From contig NZ_LRBG01000005.1 in assembly GCF_001580545.1 (NCBI RefSeq), positions 62,001 to 126,000 of the forward strand: a stretch of 64,000 nucleotides of DNA. The letters are read 5' to 3'. Position 1 is the stretch's first letter. Each line of letters opens with the position of its first letter. Of this stretch, positions 9,528-18,323 are shown piece by piece. This stretch comes from Paraburkholderia monticola (GTDB lineage: Bacteria > Pseudomonadota > Gammaproteobacteria > Burkholderiales > Burkholderiaceae). A program made the translations under genes and the position numbers. Under the pieces are notes generated by a model. It ran no database searches. It had not been told where the DNA came from and saw only the letters and a program-made list of their open reading frames with translations.

Positions 9528-9548
9528 CGAAACAGCTCCATGAGAAAT

Positions 9549-9592
9549 GGGGCCGTCCCCGATGATCGATAGAAGCGTAAGGTCGTCCTTAC
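9549..9592 (-). promoter_or_regulatory. Guanidine-II riboswitch (mini-ykkC)
   Basis: On the minus strand two consecutive small hairpins each present the ACGR tetraloop that defines this class: GTAAGG-ACGA-CCTTAC (9592-9577) and GGGG-ACGG-CCCC (9560-9549). They lie between a TATAAT box and the Gdx start, with the second hairpin about 20 nt before the ATG and just ahead of the GGAG ribosome-binding site. The known mechanism is that guanidine-stabilised loop-loop contact frees the ribosome-binding site and raises exporter expression. Confidence 0.9.
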
Positions 9593-9600
9593 CTCTGGTG

Positions 9601-9606
9601 ATTATA
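9601..9606 (-). promoter_or_regulatory. -10 box of the sugE transcript
   Basis: The minus strand reads TATAAT nine bases upstream of the first riboswitch hairpin, so the transcript would start almost at the riboswitch. The expected -35 position lies at the 3' end of kdpE and is poorly conserved. Confidence 0.55.
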
Positions 9607-9629
9607 AACGAGCGACATCGTGGTCCCGC

Positions 9630-10328
9630 TCACGCCGCGCCCACCAGCCGATACCCGACCCCGGTCTCCGTGACGATATGCTCCGGCTGCGCCGGATCGC
9701 GCTCGAGCTTGCCGCGCAAATGCGCCATGTAGATGCGCAGATAGTGGTGGCTCTCGACATGCGACGGCCCCCACACGTCACGCAGCAGTTGCCGGTGCGT
9801 GAGCACGCGGCCGGCGTGGCGCACGAGCGTCGCGAGCAGCCGGTATTCGATCGGCGTCAGATGAACCGTGGCGCCGTCGCGCGTGACCTGGCGCAGCGCG
9901 AGGTCGACGGTGACCGCGCCGAAGCGCACCTGCGGCGATTCGTTCGCGCCGCCATGATTGCGCCGGCGCAGATGCGCGCGGATCCGCGCGAGCAGCTCGG
10001 ACACGCCGAACGGCTTGGTCAGATAGTCGTCGGCGCCGGCGTCGAGCGCGGCGACCTTTTCGCTTTCCTGAGTGCGCGCGGACAGTACGATGATCGGCAG
10101 CTCGCTCCAGCCGCGCAGCTCGCGGATCACCTCGAGGCCGTCGGTGTCGGGCAGGCCGAGATCGACGATCACGAGGTCGGGCTTGCGCGTCGCCGCTTCG
10201 ACGAGGCCCTGCTTGCCGGTCTCGGCGTCGTAGACGGCGATGCCCTCGGCTTCGAGCGCCGTGCGCACGAAGCGGCGAATCTGCTTTTCGTCTTCGATCA
10301 GAACGACGTTGATGCTCAGGTCACTCAT
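9630..10328 (-). CDS. kdpE: Response regulator KdpE
   Basis: This 232-residue OmpR/PhoB-type response regulator has a receiver domain at about 8-120, with the acidic pair in LIEDE, the phospho-acceptor Asp in VIVDLGLPDTDG, the switch Thr/Ser in IIVLSART and Lys in LTKPF. A winged-helix DNA-binding domain follows (about 130-230). It activates kdp transcription when phosphorylated by KdpD under potassium limitation. Its ATG overlaps the kdpD stop by 8 nt, showing translational coupling. It is the last gene of the kdp operon. Confidence 0.97.
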   Translation of the reverse strand: MSDLSINVVLIEDEKQIRRFVRTALEAEGIAVYDAETGKQGLVEAATRKPDLVIVDLGLPDTDGLEVIRELRGWSELPIIVLSARTQESEKVAALDAGADDYLTKPFGVSELLARIRAHLRRRNHGGANESPQVRFGAVTVDLALRQVTRDGATVHLTPIEYRLLATLVRHAGRVLTHRQLLRDVWGPSHVESHHYLRIYMAHLRGKLERDPAQPEHIVTETGVGYRLVGAA

Positions 10329-13200
10329 GGTTCGGTCGGGTGAGCGGGTTGAGGTCGGCGGTGTCGGCGCCGCTATCCGTGACGGCGCCTTCGTCTTCGA
10401 GGGTGTCGGGTGCGTCGGGCGGCGTCTTGACCGGCAGCGTGAACCAGAAGCGCGCGCCTTCGACGTGGCCATCCGCGGCAAGCCGGTTGAGCGCGCCGAT
10501 TGTACCGCCGTGCGCCTCGACGATCGCGCGACAGATCGCAAGCCCAAGGCCGATGCCCGGCTTGGCCGACTCCTTCTCGCCGCGCGTGAACTTCTCGAAC
10601 ACGCGCGCTTCCATGCCGGCGGGCAGGCCGGGGCCGTTGTCATCGATCGTGATGCGCACGAACGACGCGCCGTCCGCGTCGATCTGCTGCGCGCCGATGG
10701 CGAGCGGCGTGCCCGCCGCGGTGTATTTGGCCGCGTTTTCGAACAGGTTCGAAAAGAGCCGCTCCATCAGCACCGCGTCGAGGTGCAGCAGCGGCAGATC
10801 GGCCGGCAGCGCGACCCGCACCGGATGGTCCGCGAGCACCCGCTTGCAGGCGCGCAGCGCGGCGCCGACGGTCTCCTCGAGCAGCGTCCATTGCTGGTTC
10901 AGTTGCAGGCTGCCGGCCTGCAAGCGCGCCATGTCGAGCAGATTCGTGACGATGCCGGTCATGCGCAGCGCCTCTTCGTGAATCGCGTCGACGAGTTCGT
11001 CGCTGCGAAGCGCGGCCGATGGCGCCTGGCTCTGCGAAGCGTTCGCCTCGCCTTCGGCCGCTCGCCCTGGCCGCCCCTGCGCGAGCATCGACGAAAACCC
11101 GACGATGGTCGTCAGCGGCGTGCGCAGATCGTGCGAAATCGCCGACAAAAGCGAATTGCGCAGCCGTTCCGACTCCATGTTGACCAGCGCATCGCGCGCG
11201 ATATCGACGTAGTGGACGCGCTCGAGCGCGAGCGCGATCTGCGCGGCGAACGCATCGAGCATGCGCCGCTGCTCGGGCACGGTCAGCTCGCGCTCGTCGC
11301 GCACCACCACCGCGAGCACGCCGCGCGTGCGCATCGGCGCCTTCAGCGGCAGATAGAGCGCCGCGGCCGCCGGCAACGTGTCGGTGCCGTGGCCGGCCGG
11401 CTTCTGCTGATCGTAGACCCACTGGCCGACGTCGAGATCGAGTGCGTCGCCTTCGAGCGTGATCGCCGCGTCGGGGTCCTCGATCTTCTGTTTGACCTGA
11501 TCGACGCTGTCGGGCAGCAGGATCGCGACGCGCGCGCCGAACACTTCGCTCACGTGCCGGCTGCCGATGCCGACGATCTGCTCGGTCGCGAGCGCCGCGG
11601 CGAGCTCGCGCGCCATTTCGTACATTGCGCCGATGCGCTGCTCGCGGCGTCGCGCGACGCTCGCCTCGCGGCGCAAGCTCGACGTCAGATGGCTGATCAC
11701 CAGCGAGGTCAGCAGCATGCCGAAGAACGTCAGCAGGTACTGCGTATCGGAGACCGACAGCGACATGCGCGGCGGCACGAAGAAGAAATCGAACGCGGCG
11801 ACGCTCGCGAACGACAGCACGACACCGGGCCCGCGTCCGAGCCTCACCGCGGTGAAGATGACGCCGAGCAGATACAGCATCACGAGGTTGGTCAGATCGA
11901 TCCGGTCGATCAACTGGCTCGACAGCAACGTGATGGCCGTGCCGATCAAGAGCGCGAGCCCATACGCGCGCGGCGGCGAACGACGCTCGCGGGCCGCGCT
12001 CAATGCCTCGCGCCACGCGTTCGCGGTCGTGTTCAACAGACGCCGCTGCTCGCCGCCATCGCGCTCCGACGACACGCGAATCAGCGTGAGATCGAGATCG
12101 CCGCTTTTCTCGGCGATGCGCTCGCCAAGCGGCCGACGCAGCCAGCGGCTGAGACCCGTGCGCGACGATGCGCCCGCGACCAGCTTCGAGACGTTGCGCG
12201 CCTGGGCGTAACCGATCAGCGTGTCGAGCGCGTCGGTGGCGGCGAGCGTCGCGGTTTCGGCGCCGAGCTCGGCGGCAAGCTTCAGCGCGTTCAGGGTGCG
12301 TTCGCGGCGCGCGTCGGGTAGCCGCTGCAACGCGGGCGTTTCGACATAGACGGCGAGCCAGTCGGCCTTCAGGCTCGCGGCGAGGCGCGCCGCCGAGCGC
12401 ACCAGCGCCGGCGCTTCGGGACCGGGGCCGACGCACACCAGCAGCCGCTCGCGCGCCTGCCAGATACGCTGGATCGAACGATCGGCGCGGTACTCGCGCA
12501 TCTGCGCGTCGACGCGATCGGCGGTGCGGCGCAGCGCCAGCTCGCGCAGCGCGATCAGGTTGCCCTTGCGAAAGAAGTTGCGCACCGCGCGCTCGGCCTG
12601 CTGCGCCATGTACACCTTGCCGTCGCGCATGCGGTCGAGCAGTTCCTCGGCCGGCAGATCGACGAGCGTCACTTCGTCGGCATGATCGAACACGCGATCG
12701 GGCACCGTCTCCCACACGCGGATGCCGGTGATCTGGCCGACCACGTCGTTCAGGCTCTCCAGGTGCTGCACGTTGACGGTCGTATACACGTCGATGCCCG
12801 CGTCGAGCAGTTCGTAGACGTCCTGCCAGCGCTTCAGATGGCGCGCGCCCTGCACGTTCGAATGCGCGAGTTCGTCGACGAGAATCAGTTGCGGCTTGCG
12901 CGCGAGCGCGGCGTCGAGATCGAACTCGCCGAGCTTGCGGCCGCGATACTCGATATGCGCGAGCGGCAGCACCTCGAGCCCCTCGAGCAGCGCGGCGGTT
13001 TCGCTGCGCCCGTGCGTTTCGGCGATGCCGACCAGCACGTCGACGCCCTCTTCCTTGCGGCGGCGCGCGGCCTGCAACATTGCGTAGGTCTTGCCGACGC
13101 CGGCCGACGCGCCGAAGAAAATCTTCAGCCTGCCGCGCTGGCGTTTTTCTTCGTCGCGTTGCAGCTTGTCGAGCAGTTCGTCAGGATCGGGGCGGTTCAT
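10321..13200 (-). CDS. kdpD: Sensor histidine kinase KdpD
   Basis: The 959-residue sensor contains, in order, the cytoplasmic KdpD domain with Walker A (GASAGVGKT, residues 30-38) and Walker B-like LILVDELAHSN, a universal-stress-protein domain, four membrane helices, a GAF-like domain, the HisKA region with the phospho-accepting His in AISHDLRTPLTT, and an ATPase domain with DNGPGLP. It senses low potassium and turgor-related signals and phosphorylates KdpE. ATG 13200 is preferred to an upstream extension that reads into the intergenic space. A low-complexity Ala/Gly/Ser/Gln insert follows the H-box. It lies downstream of kdpC. Confidence 0.97.
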   Translation of the reverse strand: MNRPDPDELLDKLQRDEEKRQRGRLKIFFGASAGVGKTYAMLQAARRRKEEGVDVLVGIAETHGRSETAALLEGLEVLPLAHIEYRGRKLGEFDLDAALARKPQLILVDELAHSNVQGARHLKRWQDVYELLDAGIDVYTTVNVQHLESLNDVVGQITGIRVWETVPDRVFDHADEVTLVDLPAEELLDRMRDGKVYMAQQAERAVRNFFRKGNLIALRELALRRTADRVDAQMREYRADRSIQRIWQARERLLVCVGPGPEAPALVRSAARLAASLKADWLAVYVETPALQRLPDARRERTLNALKLAAELGAETATLAATDALDTLIGYAQARNVSKLVAGASSRTGLSRWLRRPLGERIAEKSGDLDLTLIRVSSERDGGEQRRLLNTTANAWREALSAARERRSPPRAYGLALLIGTAITLLSSQLIDRIDLTNLVMLYLLGVIFTAVRLGRGPGVVLSFASVAAFDFFFVPPRMSLSVSDTQYLLTFFGMLLTSLVISHLTSSLRREASVARRREQRIGAMYEMARELAAALATEQIVGIGSRHVSEVFGARVAILLPDSVDQVKQKIEDPDAAITLEGDALDLDVGQWVYDQQKPAGHGTDTLPAAAALYLPLKAPMRTRGVLAVVVRDERELTVPEQRRMLDAFAAQIALALERVHYVDIARDALVNMESERLRNSLLSAISHDLRTPLTTIVGFSSMLAQGRPGRAAEGEANASQSQAPSAALRSDELVDAIHEEALRMTGIVTNLLDMARLQAGSLQLNQQWTLLEETVGAALRACKRVLADHPVRVALPADLPLLHLDAVLMERLFSNLFENAAKYTAAGTPLAIGAQQIDADGASFVRITIDDNGPGLPAGMEARVFEKFTRGEKESAKPGIGLGLAICRAIVEAHGGTIGALNRLAADGHVEGARFWFTLPVKTPPDAPDTLEDEGAVTDSGADTADLNPLTRPNHE

Positions 13201-13325
13201 GCTCAGTGGATTTGATCGTCGTGCGAGCGGCGGTGTCTGCATGGTGGCACGGCCCGCGCCGACCCGCAAATGGCGGCGCGGCGCCACGCGGACGCCGCTG
13301 TTTTATCGATGAATGTGTCGGCGTG

Positions 13326-13904
13326 TCAGCCGCGCTTCATTTCGTCGAGCGCGAGATTGAGCTTCAGCACATTCACGCGCGGCTCGCCGAGCACGCCGAA
13401 CTGGCGCCCGGTCGTATAGCGCTCGACCAGCGCCTGCACGTCGTTCGCCGCGAGGTGACGCGCCTGCGCGACCCGTTCGACCTGGTAGGCGGCCGCCGCC
13501 GGACTGATCTCGGGGTCGAGCCCGCTGCCCGACGAGGTGACCAGATCGACCGGCACCGGCTTCGACATGTCGGTGCCCGCTGCCTTCAGCGCGGCGAGCC
13601 GGCCCTTGATCTCGTCGAGCAGCGCCGGATTGTTCGGCCCGAGGTTCGAGCCGCCCGAGCTTTGCGGGTTGTACGGCATCGGCGTCGTCGCCGACAGCCG
13701 GCCCCAGAAGTATTGCGGCGCGTCGAACTGCTGGCCGATCAGCGTCGAGCCGACCACCTTGCCGTTCTGCTCGATCAGGCTGCCATTGGCCTGCTCGTGA
13801 AACGCCGCCTGGCCGAATGCGGTCATCACCGCGGGATAAGCGAGTCCGGTGATCGCGGTCAGCACCGCGAAGATCACGATCAGCGGACGAAACAGATTTT
13901 TCAT
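13326..13904 (-). CDS. kdpC: Potassium-transporting ATPase KdpC subunit
   Basis: The 192-residue protein has one N-terminal membrane helix and the conserved KdpC periplasmic motifs, including a GSxLIGQ-type segment (GSTLIGQQF), YFWGRLS, and SSGGSNLGP, as well as [20 protein letters not shown]. KdpC stabilises the KdpFABC complex and contributes to ATP-driven potassium uptake. It sits 41 bp after kdpB in the operon and is followed by a 125-bp gap before kdpD. Confidence 0.96.
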   Translation of the reverse strand: MKNLFRPLIVIFAVLTAITGLAYPAVMTAFGQAAFHEQANGSLIEQNGKVVGSTLIGQQFDAPQYFWGRLSATTPMPYNPQSSGGSNLGPNNPALLDEIKGRLAALKAAGTDMSKPVPVDLVTSSGSGLDPEISPAAAAYQVERVAQARHLAANDVQALVERYTTGRQFGVLGEPRVNVLKLNLALDEMKRG

Positions 13905-13945
13905 GATGGGTCTCTTTCCCTTTTCATCAACGGGTCATTGCGTGC

Positions 13946-16057
13946 TCAAACCCAGCCGAACGCGGCCAGCACCATATCGATCAGCTTGATGCCGATGAAC
14001 GGCACGATGATCCCGCCGAGACCGTAGATCAGCAGATTGCGGCGCAGCAGGATCGCCGCGCCGAGCGCGCGATAGCGCACGCCCTTCAGCGCGAGCGGAA
14101 TCAGCAGCACGATGATCAGCGCGTTGAAGATCACCGCCGACATGATCGCGGAGGCCGGCGTCGCCAGATGCATCACGTTCAGCGCATTGAGCGCCGGATA
14201 CGTCGTCGCGAACGCGGCCGGAATGATCGCGAAGTATTTGGCGACGTCGTTGGCGATCGAGAACGTGGTGAGTGAGCCGCGCGTCATCAGCATCTGTTTG
14301 CCGATCTCGACGATCTCGATCAGCTTGGTCGGGTTCGAATCGAGGTCGACCATGTTGCCGGCCTCTTTCGCTGCCTGCGTACCGGTGTTCATCGCGACCG
14401 CGACGTCGGCCTGCGCGAGCGCGGGCGCGTCGTTGGTGCCGTCGCCGGTCATCGCGACCAGACGCCCTTCGGCCTGGTGCGCGCGAATCGTCGCGAGCTT
14501 CGTTTCCGGCGTGGCCTCGGCGAGGAAGTCGTCGACGCCCGCTTCGGCCGCGATCGCGGCGGCGGTCAGGCGGTTGTCGCCCGTCACCATCACGGTCTTG
14601 ATGCCCATCTTGCGCAACTCGGCGAAGCGCTCCTTGATACCGCCCTTCACGACGTCCTTCAGCTCGATCACGCCGAGTACGCGCGCGCCCTGCTCGCCCT
14701 TCTCGGCAACCACCAGCGGCGTGCTGCCGCGGCGCGCGACTTCGGCAACCGCATTGCTGACTTCGGTCGGGAAACGGCCGCCGTTCGCTTCGACGTAGTG
14801 CTTGACCGCGTCGGCCGCGCCCTTGCGGATTTCGCGGCCGTGCGTCCCCGGCGGCGTCCCTGCCGGCGACAGATCGACGCCGCTCATGCGGGTCTGCGCG
14901 GTGAACGCGAGAAACACCGCGTGCAGCGAGGCCATGTCGCGTTGACGGATATTGAAGCGCTGCTTCGCGAGTACGACGATGCTACGGCCTTCCGGCGTTT
15001 CGTCGGCAAGCGACGACAACTGCGCGGCATCGGCGAGCGCTTCTTCCGTCAGACCCGGCGCCGGCAGAAACTGCGACGCCTGGCGGTTGCCGAGCGTGAT
15101 CGTGCCGGTCTTGTCGAGCAGCAGCACGTCGACGTCACCGGCCGCTTCGACGGCGCGGCCCGAGGTCGCGATCACGTTCGCCTGCATCATGCGGCTCATG
15201 CCGGCCACGCCGATCGCCGACAGCAGCCCGCCGATCGTCGTCGGGATCAGGCACACGAGCAGCGCGACGAGCGCGGTAATCGTCACCACGTGGCCCGCCT
15301 TGGCGGCCTCGACGGAGAACATCGAGAACGGCAACAGCGTCGCGGTGGCGAGCAGCATCACGATCGTCAGCGCGACGAGCAGGATGGTCAGCGCGATTTC
15401 GTTCGGCGTCTTCTGACGCTTCGCGCCTTCGACCATCGCGATCATGCGGTCGAGGAACGCCTCGCCAGGATTGGCCGTGACGCGCACGACGATCCAGTCC
15501 GACAGCACGCGCGTGCCGCCCGTCACCGACGAAAAGTCGCCGCCCGACTCGCGGATCACCGGCGCCGATTCACCGGTGATCGCCGATTCGTCGACCGACG
15601 CGACGCCGTCGATCACTTCGCCGTCGGCCGGAATCACGTCGCCGGTCTCGACCAGCACGACGTCGCCGCGACGCAGATCCGACGCGGTCATGATGCGGAT
15701 CGGCGACTTCGGATGCGGCTCGTTGAGCTTCTTGGCCATCACGTCTTTCTTCGCGCTGCGCAGCGATGCGGCCTGCGCTTTCGAGCGGCCTTCGGCGAGC
15801 GCTTCCGCGAAGTTCGCGAACAGCACCGTGAACCATAGCCACAGCGAGACCGCGAGAATGAAGCCCGCGGGCGCCTCGGCCTGACCGCCGAGCGCGGCGA
15901 TCCACAGAATGGTGGTCAGAATGCTGCCGACGTACACGCAGAACATCACCGGGTTGCGGAACTGCGTGCGCGGCGTGAGCTTTTTAAAGGAGTCCACGAT
16001 CGCCGGGCGCAGCAGCGCCGGGTCGAACATGGACCGCGTAGCGTTATGTTCAGTCAT
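13946..16057 (-). CDS. kdpB: Potassium-transporting P-type ATPase KdpB subunit
   Basis: This 703-residue P-type ATPase has the TGES actuator motif at 161-164 and the phosphorylated Asp315 in DKTGT, plus the hinge motif [14 protein letters not shown] in the P domain. It powers high-affinity potassium import by KdpFABC through an Asp-phosphate cycle, with potassium entering through KdpA. Length and motifs are normal. It is separated from kdpA by 75 bp that contain a clean stem-loop (16079-16107). Confidence 0.97.
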   Translation of the reverse strand: MTEHNATRSMFDPALLRPAIVDSFKKLTPRTQFRNPVMFCVYVGSILTTILWIAALGGQAEAPAGFILAVSLWLWFTVLFANFAEALAEGRSKAQAASLRSAKKDVMAKKLNEPHPKSPIRIMTASDLRRGDVVLVETGDVIPADGEVIDGVASVDESAITGESAPVIRESGGDFSSVTGGTRVLSDWIVVRVTANPGEAFLDRMIAMVEGAKRQKTPNEIALTILLVALTIVMLLATATLLPFSMFSVEAAKAGHVVTITALVALLVCLIPTTIGGLLSAIGVAGMSRMMQANVIATSGRAVEAAGDVDVLLLDKTGTITLGNRQASQFLPAPGLTEEALADAAQLSSLADETPEGRSIVVLAKQRFNIRQRDMASLHAVFLAFTAQTRMSGVDLSPAGTPPGTHGREIRKGAADAVKHYVEANGGRFPTEVSNAVAEVARRGSTPLVVAEKGEQGARVLGVIELKDVVKGGIKERFAELRKMGIKTVMVTGDNRLTAAAIAAEAGVDDFLAEATPETKLATIRAHQAEGRLVAMTGDGTNDAPALAQADVAVAMNTGTQAAKEAGNMVDLDSNPTKLIEIVEIGKQMLMTRGSLTTFSIANDVAKYFAIIPAAFATTYPALNALNVMHLATPASAIMSAVIFNALIIVLLIPLALKGVRYRALGAAILLRRNLLIYGLGGIIVPFIGIKLIDMVLAAFGWV

Positions 16058-16078
16058 TGAATCCTCGAATATCCTGGT

Positions 16079-16107
16079 GCGCTTGCAGGCTTGCTCCGTG
16101 CAAGCGC
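16079..16107 (-). repeat. Intercistronic stem-loop between kdpA and kdpB
   Basis: A perfect 9-bp inverted repeat (16079-16087 with 16099-16107) encloses an 11-nt loop in the kdpA-kdpB gap. There is no T run, so it is not a canonical terminator. It could stabilise or process the mRNA and set subunit ratios; this role is inferred. Confidence 0.5.
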
Positions 16108-16132
16108 CTGTTCGTTCGTTCGCGGCCGCGCG

Positions 16133-17938
16133 TCACTGCACGCCGATCATCATCAGATGCTCGACGCCTGGACCGAGCGCGAGCGCCGGGACGTAGGTCA
16201 GCGCGCCAACCAGCAGCACCGTGCCGAGCAGCAGCACGACGAACAGCGGTCCATGGGTCGGCAGCGTGCCGCCGGTCACGCCGATGCGTTTCTTCGCGGC
16301 GAGCGAGCCGGCGATCGCCAGCACCGGCACGATGGTGCCGAAGCGGCCGAACCACATCGCGATCGCGGTGAGCCAGTTATAGAACGGCGTATTCACCGAC
16401 AGACCCGCGAACGCGCTGCCGTTGTTGTTCGCGACCGAGCTGAACGCGTAGAGGATTTCGGAGAAACCATGCGCGCCGGGGTTCGAGATGCCGGCCTTGC
16501 CCGCATCGGTCAGCACCGCGATCGACGTACCGACCAGCACGAGCAGCGGCGTGAGCAGCACGACGATCGACACCATCTTCATCTCGTACGCCTCGATCTT
16601 CTTGCCGACATACTCGGGAGTACGTCCGATCATCAGTCCCGCGACGAACACCGCGAGCATCGCGAACACGAGCATCCCGTACATGCCGGAGCCGACACCG
16701 CCGAAGATCACTTCGCCGAGTTGCATCAGCAGCATCGGGTACAGGCCGCCGATCGGCGTCAGCGAATCGTGCGTGTTGGCGACCGCGCCGCACGACGCCG
16801 CCGTCGTCGCGACCGTGAAGATGCCCGACTGCGCGATGCCGAAGCGCGTTTCCTTGCCCTCCGCATTGCCGCCCGCCTGCAGCGCGCTCGCCGACTGGTC
16901 GACGTTCAGCGCGGTGAACGCCGGGTTGCCGCTCTGCTCGGCGCTGATCTCGCCGAACACGCAGACGCCGAACGCGATCGTCATCGCCGCGAGCACGGCC
17001 ACACCCTGGCGGCGGTCGCCGATCACGCGGCCGAACACGAGTGCAAGCGCGGCCGGAATGATCAGGATCGAGAAGATCTGCAGGAAGTTCGAGAACGGCG
17101 TCGGGTTCTCATACGGATGCGCGGAATTGCCGTTGAAGAAGCCGCCGCCGTTGGTGCCGAGCATCTTGATCGCTTCCTGCGACGCAACCGGACCCATCGC
17201 GAGCGTCTGCGTCTTCACCTGGGTGTCGACCGTCACCGGGTTGCCCTTCGCGTCCTTGACCGGATTGCCTTGCGCGTCGAGCTTCGGCGCGGCGTAGGTA
17301 GTGGTCTGCAGCGTCGGCACGTCCTGATAGGCCTTGAAGTTCTGGATCACGCCCTGGCTCATCAGCAGCGCCGCGATAATCGCCGCCATCGGAATCAGCA
17401 CGTACATCGTCACGCGCGTGATATCGACCCAGAAGTTGCCGATCGTCTGCGCGGTATGACGCGCGAAGCCGCGAATCAGCGCGATCACGACGACGATGCC
17501 GGTCGCCGCCGACAGGAAGTTCTGCACGGTCAGACCGAGCATCTGCGTCAGATAGCCGACGGTCTGCTCGGGGGTGTAGTCCTGCCAGTTCGTGTTGGTC
17601 ACGAAGCTGACCGCGGTGTTGAACGCGCTGTCGACCGACATCGCGCCGAACTGCTGCGGATTACCCGGCAGCCAGCCCTGCACACGCAGCAACACATACA
17701 GGAAAGCCACGCCGAGCACGTTGAACGCAATCGTCGCGATCGCGTAGCGTTTCCAGCCCATTTCCTGAGCAGGATCGACACCCGCGATGCGGTACAGCAG
17801 CCGTTCGAGCGGCGCGCCGAAGCGCACGACGCGCGAGCTGCCGTCCATCACGGCGCCGAGATAGCTCGCCACCGGCACGGCGGCGGCCAATAGCACGACG
17901 ATAAACAGACTCGCCTGCAGGACATCGTTCGCGTTCAT
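16133..17938 (-). CDS. kdpA: Potassium-transporting ATPase KdpA subunit
   Basis: The 601-residue protein is the channel-like, potassium-binding subunit of KdpFABC, related to the SKT family, with about ten membrane helices. Selectivity-filter type segments can be seen in NTNWQDY(TP), GTNGGGFFNGNSAHPYENP and the later AFSSVANNNGSAF. It delivers potassium towards KdpB. Its ATG overlaps the kdpF stop by 4 nt (ATGA). Residues around 235-275 (YAAPKLDAQGNPVKDAKGNP) form a hydrophilic loop with two near-identical QGNPV/KGNPV units. Confidence 0.97.
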   Translation of the reverse strand: MNANDVLQASLFIVVLLAAAVPVASYLGAVMDGSSRVVRFGAPLERLLYRIAGVDPAQEMGWKRYAIATIAFNVLGVAFLYVLLRVQGWLPGNPQQFGAMSVDSAFNTAVSFVTNTNWQDYTPEQTVGYLTQMLGLTVQNFLSAATGIVVVIALIRGFARHTAQTIGNFWVDITRVTMYVLIPMAAIIAALLMSQGVIQNFKAYQDVPTLQTTTYAAPKLDAQGNPVKDAKGNPVTVDTQVKTQTLAMGPVASQEAIKMLGTNGGGFFNGNSAHPYENPTPFSNFLQIFSILIIPAALALVFGRVIGDRRQGVAVLAAMTIAFGVCVFGEISAEQSGNPAFTALNVDQSASALQAGGNAEGKETRFGIAQSGIFTVATTAASCGAVANTHDSLTPIGGLYPMLLMQLGEVIFGGVGSGMYGMLVFAMLAVFVAGLMIGRTPEYVGKKIEAYEMKMVSIVVLLTPLLVLVGTSIAVLTDAGKAGISNPGAHGFSEILYAFSSVANNNGSAFAGLSVNTPFYNWLTAIAMWFGRFGTIVPVLAIAGSLAAKKRIGVTGGTLPTHGPLFVVLLLGTVLLVGALTYVPALALGPGVEHLMMIGVQ

Positions 17939-18027
17939 TCAATGTCCTCCGCGCGCAGCAGCGCATACACGAGATAAATGAAGAGCAGCGCGGTGGACGC
18001 GCCGGAAAGCCACAGAATCCAGCTCAT
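17935..18027 (-). CDS. kdpF: KdpF small membrane subunit
   Basis: This 30-residue single-helix protein (hydrophobic core LWLSGASTALLFIYLVYALL ending in RAEDIE) has the size, charge pattern and position of KdpF, which stabilises the KdpABC complex. Its ATG overlaps the stop of the micro-ORF upstream and its stop overlaps the kdpA start, each by an ATGA, so the three reading frames are tightly coupled. Confidence 0.9.
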   Translation of the reverse strand: MSWILWLSGASTALLFIYLVYALLRAEDIE

Positions 18028-18137
18028 GAGCGCTCTCCCTGCCCACGACGGAACTGCATCAGCTTCTCGCAGCCGCCAATCAGCCCAAAGGTCAGCGCGG
18101 CGAATACCACGAGCCCCCCGACATACAGCAGATCCAT
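18024..18137 (-). CDS. 37-residue membrane micro-ORF heading the kdp operon
   Basis: Reading from ATG 18137, this frame encodes one hydrophobic helix (MDLLYVGGLVVFAALTFGLI) followed by GGCEKL and a basic, polar tail. A GGGGAAG ribosome-binding site sits 4 nt before the ATG and the stop overlaps the kdpF ATG by 4 nt. From memory, short proteins of this shape (helix, then a Cys-Glu-(K/R)-Leu turn) precede kdpF in various high-GC bacteria, but they are usually left unannotated. It may be an extra KdpF-like subunit or a coupling peptide; function is not shown. Confidence 0.75.
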   Translation of the reverse strand: MDLLYVGGLVVFAALTFGLIGGCEKLMQFRRGQGERS

Positions 18138-18209
18138 TTTTCTTCCCCATTTACGGATTTTGGATAGACGCAACGGTATGCCGATCCGCCTAAACGGCTG
18201 GTCAAAGAT

Positions 18210-18238
18210 GGGCGGGTGCGCGTAAAAATCGCGTAAAC
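18210..18238 (-). promoter_or_regulatory. Candidate KdpE-binding site and kdp promoter region
   Basis: On the minus strand this stretch reads GTTTACGCGATTTTTACGCG followed by a CACCCGCCC element, with two TTTACGCG units. From memory it resembles the T-rich KdpE operator before E. coli kdpFABC, which also ends in a C-rich block. A TTGACC -35-like hexamer follows at 18205-18200. The -10 element is not clear. The site lies about 75-100 bp upstream of the micro-ORF start. Confidence 0.4.
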
Positions 18239-18241
18239 GGG

Positions 18242-18276
18242 AAAGGCCGTTTCATCTCGCGATGAAACGGCCTTTT
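18242..18276 (-). terminator. Strong hairpin terminator after the quinone oxidoreductase gene
   Basis: A 15-bp perfect stem (18242-18256 with 18261-18275) closes a 4-nt loop. The stem ends are A/T-rich, so it carries T residues on both strands and can act in both directions. It separates the quinone oxidoreductase transcript from the kdp promoter. Confidence 0.85.
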
Positions 18277-18323
18277 AGGTGACGCGGATCTCAGCCGGAG
18301 GCCGCGCTATGGCTTTCAGGGTT

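Noticed and set aside
10340..12715. Long frames overlapping kdpD on both strands
   Set aside because: All are out-of-frame or antisense shadows of the well-supported kdpD.
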